DNA of 64,000 bases. Origin: Xylona heveae TC161 (taxonomy: Eukaryota; Ascomycota; Xylonomycetes; Xylonales; Xylonaceae). The stretch's first letter is position 1. Each line of letters begins with the position of its first letter. The notes beneath the pieces were generated by a model, which saw nothing but the letters and a program-made list of their open reading frames with translations, was not told the origin of the DNA and made no database searches. The DNA is taken from NCBI RefSeq assembly GCF_001619985.1, contig NW_017264204.1:375983-439982 (forward strand), in the 5' to 3' direction. Made by a program: the position numbers and the translations under genes. This document shows, piece after piece, positions 56,594-64,000 of this stretch.

Positions 56594-57473
56594 CACAAAG
56601 GCTCTGAAAGTCAAGCTGGTCCGAAAACGAGATAGCGGGAACGCGCCAAAAGACAAAATGCGCGTAATTTCCCTTTTTATTTCTCGTCTCCCTTTGGCGA
56701 AATTGCCTTGCTTGGCCTTGCAAGGTTTGGACTCTCCCTCTCTGACCACGTAAAAGGTAAAGAATCATAACTAAAGGTACCCCCCCGGTGCCGTTCATTA
56801 TTATTGTAGGGCATTCGGGAAAGGCCAGACAAGGTTGGCTCTAACACGGGTTAAGTAGATGAGAATTAGCTAGCTAGCGGTGGGTAAAACACAACGATAC
56901 GAGTAGTTAGTTAGTCCTGGTAATAGCCTCCATCTCTCCTCCCCTGTACACGTACGAATGATTCTAAACCCGTTTCCAATAAAAGCGCTCTGCTAAAATC
57001 GCTGTTCCCTGTCAATTGTTTCGGATGTCCCACATACGTTTAATGGACGTCTCAGAAGAAGAATCAAACGCTGGCCTTTCTTAGTGTGGCAGCGCTTTTC
57101 AACTCCGAAGGCAAACTGTATCGCCCTCTTTTTGTTTTTGTTTTTTAAACTCAGAGTCTGGTCCTTTTTAAGCATCACGCGCCCTGCAACGCCCAACTCT
57201 ATTACGCATTTGTTTGTACCTCGACGCGCCGTACGACTTTTCCAAGTTTCCCCCAGCAAGGCATTGAGCATTGGAACCAATATCACAACCCGATCAATAG
57301 CACCCCTCGGATACGTGCAGCCGCGTCTGGAGACAAGTGAGAAATTGACCGTCGTAAGGCAAGCGGCACCTTGATAGGACGACTGGTATGAGGCGGCGGA
57401 TTAGCTCGTCGAACCTCTGTGATTCTTGTTTGGACTTGGTACTGGGATATGCGGTGCGCGACCCTGATCCGCC

Positions 57474-58250
57474 ATGAAGATGGACATGGCGAATGAAGAC
57501 CAAGAAGTACGTTCTCGAGGAGCGATTGGCGACAGAGTGGTCCAACCGATCGAGGACGATGAACAACGGCATGGCTCCAGCCCCGGCCAATTCTCCACAA
57601 TCATGAGCCAAGCTACTGCGCGGAATCCCGCTGTCGACGACTCGCATTCCCGTGCATCTACGCCGAGCCAATTGTGGCCTCAATACCATCCAGACGCCCA
57701 CAGCCATCCCGAAGATACGCTCTCGCTGGAAAATGACCGAGGTGCTCAACGCTCCTTTTCTTCACCTCTCCCGGGGACAGACCATTCTCTCCTCGGTGTG
57801 GATCCGAATACACGGATGATTGCAGATGCAACACAACCTGTCAGTGAGCCCAATGGCACTTTGAAGGCGACAGATTCGGCCCCAAACGCATCGCTCGGCG
57901 CAAACCCACGTCCCTCGGAAGACGCACAGCAGCAGGTGGGACAGGAAGATTTGACAATATCGCGTTTTCCAACCCATCCCAAGGCCCTGCAGGAACCGTC
58001 ATTGGGCATGCAGCTGCCGCTAACATTTCCGTCTCTCACGAGGGACAGGGGCGCATCTACGTCGTCACACAAACCCATACAAAACTCTGGCGTTCTTCCA
58101 CTTCGCTCGTCGTCCTCCGTTTCAGATTATCGATCAATGGCAAAGCAGCCGCGACATCCTCTACTTCTTCGTTCCCGTTTCGACCGGTACCATTTTCGAG
58201 ATAGCAATCTGTCGCTGCGCCGTCGGGACTCGCCGGCTCGACACGCGGAC

Positions 58251-58284
<34 letters not shown>

Positions 58285-60185
58285 GGGGAGAGGCAATTCG
58301 AGAAAGCATGAAGTCTGCCTTGACTATAGGGTCTAGCTACATCGAGACCAGCGGCACAGAGCGGAGCAGTGTCATCTCGAAGCGAAGCTCGACGAGCGAT
58401 TTTGTCAATGTGCAAACAGCGGAGCCGGATCCCAAAGATGAGGGGATGACTGTCGATGACGCCATTGGCATGTACGAAAATGGTTTCACCGATGATGCTT
58501 CCATGTACTCTGCCGGTGGCGGTAGTTTTGGCGGCGGCAGTGGGAGGCCCGTATCGAGAAATGGTGGTGGTGGCGGTGGTAGTAATAGTGCTGGTCTCGA
58601 CCCAAGTGTTCCTGATCCGAAACGGCTTTCTACCCTTTCCGTTCCAGATCCGAAGCGGCTGTCAGCAGTATCAGCAGTAACCGTGCACAAAGCATCCAGA
58701 GATGGATCTGCAGCAGCAGCAGCATTGCTCCGACCTGAATCTCCTAATATCCGACCAGCCACTGCACCAGCGACTGAGCCACCAACTGTAAATCCTTCAG
58801 AGCAGCCGCCATTACCAGCACCACCACCACTGCTGCCGGTACCGTCGCCACCGAAGCAGCAGCAGCAACAGCAGTCGCTACCTCGCCGTCCTGTACCAAC
58901 AGAGGCGCGTGATCGCTATGGGTTCAAGAGAGCCACGCAGCATGTCACTCTCGAACAGTATAATACATGGGAAGCGAGCTACACGGAGCATCTCAAGAGA
59001 CGAAAAGCGAAATGGATAGCACTCCTCCGCGAATATGGTCTGCCCGTTGAAAACCCGGTGCGCTTTCCACCCAAATCCGCCAAAGTGAAACGTTATGTTC
59101 GGAAAGGCATACCGCCAGAGTGGCGCGGTGCCGCATGGTTTTGGTACGCTGGAGGCTTTGCTCGACTGAAACGGTATCCGAACCGCTATCGAGAGCTGGT
59201 CCTGATGGCAAAGCATGGGCAGATGAGCGACAGTGACAAGGAGCTCATTGAACGAGACCTTCACCGAACATTTCCCGATAACGTGCGGTTCAAGCCCGAC
59301 GCGTCGTCTTCCTCCTCTCCACCAGCCAGTCCTTCCAACGTGACAAATGGTGATTCAAGAAACAATGGCGAAGTAAACAATGGAGAAACGCCCGTTTTGC
59401 AATCCCTCCGACGCGTTCTCCAGGCTTTTTCCATACAGAATCCCAAGATTGGATACTGCCAATCCCTGAATTTTCTCGCTGGGCTACTCCTTTTGTTCAT
59501 GGAAGAAGAAAAGGCATTTTGGATGCTCAACATCATCACGGACGTCTACCTCCCCGGCACGCATGAGGTCAATCTGGAAGGAGCCAACGTGGACCTTGGC
59601 GTTCTCATGATCAGCATTCGAGAATCCATGCCCTCCATTTGGGCCAAAATTGGTGGCGAGCTGGACGGCTCCTCTGCAGGCGGACGAGCAAGCACCCGCC
59701 TCCCACCGATTACGCTCTGCACGACTGCTTGGTTCATGAGCTGCTATATCGGCACACTGCCAATCGAAACAGTCTTGAGAGTATGGGATTCTCTCTTTTA
59801 CGAAGGAAGCAAGACCGTGTTCCGCATCGCGCTTGCCATTTTCAAAGTCGGCGAAGACGATATCAAGGCCGTCAGCGACCCCATGGAGATCTTCCAGGTC
59901 GTCCAAACCATCCCTCGTCGCTTAATCGACGCCTCGGCGCTCATGGCCGCCTGCTTCAAGCGCCGCAATGGCTTTGGGCATATCAGCCAGGAAACTATCG
60001 AGGCGCGCCGCAAAGAACGCCGTGCCTTGTTCGCTCAAGAGCGCTCGCGCATCAATTCGGGCGGCGGCGTAGGCATTGGCGCGATTGATATCCCGCGGGA
60101 AAACTCCGACGAGGGCAGCCTCCGGCATATGTTTCGCCGAGCGGATTCAAAGGTCCGGCTTAAGAAGATTCATCTCCGGCTGTAG
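57474..60185 (+). CDS. TBC-domain Rab GTPase-activating protein
   Basis: Single exon, 903 residues. Rab-GAPs of this fold speed GTP hydrolysis on Rab proteins in vesicle traffic. The first 500 residues are low-complexity: Ser/Pro/Gln-rich, an Asn run of about a dozen (AAT repeat, 58251-58282), Gly-rich stretches and a repeated VPDPKRLS motif (about 58608-58670). The TBC domain spans residues about 540-830: RKGIPPEWRGAAWFWYAG (start), the Arg finger in IERDLHRTFPD (residue about 592) and the Gln finger in IGYCQSLNFLAG (about 659), then PIETVLRVWDSLFYEGSK. Both catalytic fingers are intact, so GAP activity is expected. The motif set resembles the yeast Gyp/Msb group; the Rab target cannot be read from sequence. 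Confidence 0.92.
58251..58282 (+). repeat. AAT triplet repeat inside TBC gene
   Basis: In-frame AAT repeat coding for poly-Asn in the disordered N-terminal half of the Rab-GAP; length is likely to vary between strains. Confidence 0.9.
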
Positions 60186-60195
60186 TCTCGTCCTA

Positions 60196-60299
60196 GTTCA
60201 TCTTGCGATATTCTTGATTCATCTTCCAGTTGTTTCATCTGCGATATTCTTGATTCATCTTCTCAGTCGACCCTTGTTCATCTTGCGATATTCTTGATT
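60196..60299 (+). repeat. Three dispersed 24-bp copies in TBC 3' UTR
   Basis: The unit GTTCATCTTGCGATATTCTT plus GATT occurs at 60196-60219 and 60276-60299, and as a slightly changed copy at 60233-60255. A second repeated element built on TGTCCTTGAGATTC and TTTTCGGTG follows at 60321-60385. Confidence 0.85.
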
Positions 60300-61151
60300 T
60301 ACCTCTCGGTTGATAACCATTGTCCTTGAGATTCGCATCTGATATTTTCGGTGTCCTTGAGATTCATCTGATTCATTTTCGGTGTCTTGGAATCTATCTT
60401 TCGACTGGTTTCTGGTTCCCAGTTTCCCTTCTCTGGTTTCCCTTGATTCTCTATTCTCGATTGATTTCTCTCGCTCATCTCACGCCAAAACCTACGTGTC
60501 ACGATATTTGATACAACAATAATACCATCATAGCTTGCTACTTGATTTCCTATGCTATCGTGTCCCTTGATCTATTGTTATTTGTCCTTTTTTTTCTCTG
60601 TCTGTCCTATTCTTTCTCACCGTCCTACTTTGTTAATCTTGTTTTTTTCCCCTTATGTCTAATCCAATCTTAATCTTGTTTTTTTTTTCTTATGTCTAAA
60701 ACGGTGAGCGAACATGTGCATCCGCACTGCTGAGCAGGTCTCGCTGTCACTTTCATTGGACTATTTCTTTGATCTTGATCTCTTGCATGCTCCTGTAATT
60801 CGTCTTCAAGGGTAGTCCTTTAATCAGGTGGCAATTTATTTTCTTTTTTTCCCCCTTCAGTCATTTATCGTTCTCTTTTTCTTTTCTTCAGTCGTTTATC
60901 TTTCTAGCTCTTCTTTTTTTCTATTCCCTTTTTTCTTCATTCATTGTCTTTCTTGTTCATCATCAACAACAACAACATCATCATCATCTCTTCTTTTCCC
61001 CTTCTCTTTGATCACCTCTCTTTTATCATTTTTTGTTCTCTTTATCCTATCTCTTCTTCTGGTCTCTCCTTCTCTCCTTCACCTCTTCAATCAAGACATA
61101 CTCAACGTGATCTTAAATCCATACCGCAACCCATACCACAAGGCATATCAC

Positions 61152-61226
61152 GTACCATGTACCACGCACCACGTACCACGTACCACGCATCAGGGCATAA
61201 ATAGCATGGATAGCATAAATAGCATA
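61152..61226 (+). repeat. GTACCA and TAGCATAAA short tandem repeats
   Basis: Alternating GTACCAC / GCACCAC units (61152-61187) are followed directly by ATAAATAGCAT-type units (61197-61226). Confidence 0.85.
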
Positions 61227-61348
61227 CAATACTAGTAGCATATCTCATACCTCCAATACAAACTTTTACTATTATGTCCAGAGTCCAGATTTCTATTTTC
61301 AATTAGTTCCAGACATTTTTTTTTTGTGTGTTCAATTATGTCTAGAAC

Positions 61349-61391
61349 TTTACTTCAATTAGTCCCAGACTTTACTTCAATTAGTTCCAGA
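61349..61391 (+). repeat. 21-bp tandem repeat
   Basis: TTTACTTCAATTAGTCCCAG-type units in two adjacent copies, with a diverged CAATTAGTTCCAGAC fragment at about 61300. Confidence 0.8.
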
Positions 61392-61731
61392 ACTTTTACG
61401 TCAAGACCAGAAAAAGTTTAATGAGAGATGTTAAGATTTTTCGTTGCGCCTGTCCCGTGGCCAGTGTCCCGTGTCCTACATCATGTATTTTGATCCCATA
61501 TCCCATCGTCCATCGTCCATCGTCCGTGGTCCGCGTCGTGGGTCCTACCTACCTTAGACTCCTAGCTTCCTAGCTTCCTAGCTTCCGAGGCCTGGCGACC
61601 CTGGTGCAAGGCAATACTGGCGTTGGGCTACGGAGTACTTTATTAAAAGTCTAGTGGAATCGGATGGTATGAAACATGTAGATATCATTAAGGAGTATAA
61701 GTACATCTAAGCGATCACTATCCAACAACAA

Positions 61732-61812
61732 GTCGCGATGCCAGAGTGGTTATTGGGTATGACTAGAAATCATATGGCTTCGGCCGCAGAGGTTCGAATC
61801 CTCTTCGCGACG
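61732..61812 (+). tRNA. tRNA-Ser(AGA)
   Basis: Acceptor GTCGCGA pairs fully with TCGCGAC; discriminator G, the seryl identity base. Anticodon arm TATGA-CTAGAAA-TCATA gives anticodon AGA. A long variable arm (TGGCTTCGGCCG) marks a class II tRNA, as expected for Ser. T-arm AGAGG-TTCGAAT-CCTCT. No intron. A T-run follows at 61819-61825. Confidence 0.94.
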
Positions 61813-62520
61813 ATTTATTTTTTTCCCACCCTGCCCTCACTAAATTTTTTGATCGCATTTTTATTCGCCTTCCATGAAAAAGGTTTGGTCTAATTTTGTC
61901 CTCTATTCAATTCTTTTATGATCACTTTATTTTTCAATTCACATTTTTGTCACATTGGCACATTTCTGTTACGTTGAGTCCCTGATGAATCTTGTCTGTA
62001 TTTGTTGCTCGTTCAGTCTCGTCAAGTTCCTCTGTATGGAGTACGGAGGACAAACTGAGGGACAGGGACAGAGGGATAGGAGGACAGACGGACAAAAGCA
62101 CAAAATGCAGAATGGAGAAGGGAAAGAAAAGAGATTTGTGTAGTTGGTCAGACGATAACTCACATTACTCGTATCGACAGAGCTAACAGAGCAAGATATG
62201 AAACTACATGTCCAACACTACGAGAGTCTAGAGTTTACAACGTCACACAGAAATGTTCTCGAATATACAAGTCAACAGACAGAATTGATTGGTAGACTTA
62301 ATTAGAAAGCTTAGTTACACTGTTGCGCCAGAATACCCGTAGACCAAATAAGCAGAAATTATAGACTGAGATGTGCGAGATGTGCGCGTCTCGTTTTGGT
62401 TATACAAACACAGAATATTACAAAAAGAGAAAAAAAGAAGAAAGGACGAGAAAACCGATACGCCATCTATAACTGATTAACTGGGACAGAAAGAGTAAAT
62501 CGGACAGACAATCGGACAGA
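61813..62520. other. Intergenic, tRNA-Ser to CFEM-like gene
   Basis: 3' flank of the minus-strand gene. A purine-rich patch built on GGACAGA words lies at about 62050-62100 and another near 62490-62520. No exon supported. Confidence 0.5.
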
Positions 62521-64000
62521 CTAAACGGCGAGCAAGCAAACAAGGGCAGCGACAAGGACAGCGAATACAGTCGCAAAAGCGGTAGGGGTACTCCGAGGTG
62601 CAGCGCCGGTGAATGATTGGATATTCGCACTGGGCGCGCCGGCGCTGCTGCCGCTGCTGGACGCGGCTTTGAATGCATAGGCGCTGGCAAACGTCGTGTA
62701 TCCTGTGCCAGTGCCAGTGCCAGTGCCTGTAGGATAGTATCCAAGAGAGCTATTATACTTGGGGCCTGTAAAGTGCGGGACGCTGGTAGGAGTCGCAGCA
62801 AAGCCAACGCTTGTTGTGGAGACCCCATACTCTGTGGTGAATTGAACCCGGGGCAGTGTTAGGGATGTAGTAATGACGGTAGTGGTGAAGGACTGGACAG
62901 GAGAGATGAGACTGGCTCCTGCCGATGAAGAAGGAGAGCTGCCGGCAGAGGATGAAAGAGGATTGGCGGCAGAAGGAGAAGCAGAAGCAGAGAGTGTACA
63001 AGGAACGGTCAGAGTCTGAGTGATAATGACAACAGTAGTTGTCGGAGCTTCAGGAGCAGAGGCCGCAGGTGTAATTGTAGTAGAGCTTGTTCCTGTGACG
63101 GCCCCTGCTAGTGATGATGATGAGCTGGCGGCTGCAGGGGCAGAGGAGGTCGGGCTTTCGACAATGGTGGAGGCGCTGGTGGGCGAAACGATGCCGACGG
63201 TGATCGTCGTAGGGATTGCCGTGATGATTGCCGGATTCTGTGGGATCTGTTCCGCGCATATACCAGCGAGGTACGTAAGTGCGGACTGGATTTCAGTGTT
63301 ATTGGCTCCCCACGACTGAACACACTGGATTACATTGATAATAAGTGTTGGCTGTTTGCAGTAGCATGCGGTGTCGGATTTGGAGCTGCAGCCCGTTTGT
63401 GGAAGCCATGTATCGAGACATTTTGGTAGTACTTCTGTGTATGGCTGCGAAGAGGTTGATGGTGCAGAGGCAGTTGGGCTAGCTGGTGATGCCGGCGGGG
63501 CAGGAGATGTTGGCACGCTTGAAACCGTCGGCGCAGCTACCTGGGAAGCCGAGATAGTTGAGGTAGTCGTACTAAATACGGTGGAAAGCGAAGAAGTCAC
63601 TATAGTGGTCGTCTGTGAACCTGAAGTTACAACGCTCGTAACCGGACAGGTTGTTATTGATGAGTAGACACTAAAACAGGTTAGCATTTCATTATCGCAA
63701 AACACCTTGGGAAAGGACTTACATCACAGTGGTTACGGCCTCCGGCAGGGTCGTGGTACTTGATGATGTTTGCACAGGAGCGACCTCAGAAGTCGATGGA
63801 ACTGCAGAGACAGATGTTTCCAAGGAACTAGTGATTGTGGGCGAAGCTTCCAAGCTACTGGATGAAGGACTGGCAGCCACAGTTTCTACAGAACTTGTAG
63901 GTGCACTGTGAGGAGTCGACAGCGTACTTGTCGCTGTGACAGGGCAAACAGTTGTCGAGATTGCAATAATGGATGTAACGACACGTGTTGAATGACTTGG
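62521..64000 (-). CDS. CFEM-like GPI-anchored Ser/Thr-rich protein, N-terminus outside window
   Basis: Cell-surface protein, transcribed leftwards; its start lies beyond base 64000. Exons seen: from beyond 64000 to 63723, and 63670-62521, around a 52-nt intron (63671-63722). The Ser/Thr-rich region contains a repeated motif (STTVCPVTATST and SITTCPVTSVVTS) on both sides of the intron. A CFEM-like domain follows (about 63425-63255): PKCLDTWLPQTGC, SDTACYCKQP, NVIQC and LAGIC, six cysteines. Canonical CFEM has eight; the second and seventh are absent. The C-terminus ends in a hydrophobic tail (TAFATVFAVLVAALVCLLAV) after small residues, a GPI-attachment signal. GTGCCA repeats (62705-62727) encode a TG run. 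Role may be adhesion, wall structure or, less likely with a reduced CFEM, haem binding. Confidence 0.82.
62705..62727 (+). repeat. GTGCCA repeat inside GPI-protein gene
   Basis: Nearly four tandem units, in frame on the minus strand, coding alternating Gly-Thr just before the GPI region. Confidence 0.85.

Larger units (their letters stand above)
56031..57473 (+). other. Intergenic, E2 enzyme to TBC gene
   Basis: About 1.4 kb between two plus-strand genes, containing the CT run and an ATG/GAT triplet run. The His- or Ser-rich frames over the triplet run come from repeat translation. No exon supported. Confidence 0.5.
60186..61731 (+). other. Repeat-rich intergenic region
   Basis: No coding exon recognised. 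It contains several unrelated short tandem repeat families, listed separately: 24-bp copies at 60196-60299, GTACCA units at 61152-61187, ATAAATAGCAT units at 61197-61226, TTTACTTCAATTAGT units at 61349-61391, CCATCGT units at 61504-61526 and CTAGCTTC units at 61559-61585. Between them the plus strand is strongly pyrimidine-rich (60580-61090). Confidence 0.6.

Noticed and set aside
62418-63667. Open frames on the plus strand and other minus frames across the GPI-protein gene
   Set aside because: They arise from the Ser/Thr/Ala-rich low-complexity coding sequence on the minus strand.

Overview
The window is nuclear DNA of a filamentous ascomycete (Pezizomycotina). The evidence is many short GT-AG introns (mostly 49-110 nt), single-gene transcription units on both strands, nuclear tRNA genes with pol III T-tracts (one with an intron), and fungus-restricted families: a siderophore NRPS, a ChAPs exomer cargo adaptor, a DUF3292 protein, a Zn2Cys6 protein and a CFEM-like GPI protein. 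I could not place it below that level. I saw no virus-like element, transposon or CRISPR array.

Layout. 1-16158 (+): the 3' part of a ferricrocin-type (SidC/NPS2) non-ribosomal peptide synthetase, 14 exons, entering the window inside its first adenylation domain. 16449-16520 (-): tRNA-Ala(UGC). 16667-17865 (+): PER1-type GPI-remodelling protein. 18514-20102 (+): mitochondrial NAPE-PLD-like metallo-hydrolase. 21478-24598 (-): kinesin-6-like motor. 25175-31291 (-): HIR3-type histone chaperone subunit, divergent from 32049-34571 (+), a BCH1/BUD7-type exomer adaptor. 35125-35944 (-): small acidic protein of unknown function. 37815-40049 (+): DUF3292 membrane protein. 40757-40868 (+): intron-containing tRNA-Thr(UGU). 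42832-44121 (+): secreted nucleoside hydrolase. 45292-46935 (-): Zn2Cys6 protein. 47458-47971 (+): LSm7. 49230-50766 (+): cation diffusion facilitator with Mn-type metal sites. 51465-52972 (-): C-terminally membrane-anchored protein. 53673-54365 (+): SEC11 signal peptidase. 55364-56030 (+): E2 ubiquitin-conjugating enzyme. 57474-60185 (+): TBC Rab-GAP. 61732-61812 (+): tRNA-Ser(AGA). 62521 to beyond 64000 (-): CFEM-like GPI-anchored Ser/Thr-rich protein.

Apart from the NRPS, this is ordinary housekeeping content: secretion and membrane traffic (PER1, exomer, SEC11, TBC), chromatin and RNA (HIR3, LSm7), ubiquitin and metal handling. It is not a gene cluster; the only secondary-metabolism gene is the siderophore synthetase, and its immediate 3' neighbours are not siderophore genes.

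The coding models were checked by summing exon lengths: every multi-exon gene closes in frame at the stated stop. The most notable observations are the recurrence of a phase-0 intron at the same place in four successive condensation domains of the NRPS, its four adenylation domains, changed HHxxxDG motifs in its middle condensation domains, a probable GC-AG intron directly after the HIR3 start codon, and a dense set of unrelated short tandem repeats downstream of the TBC gene. I did not find convincing evidence of a previously undescribed system.
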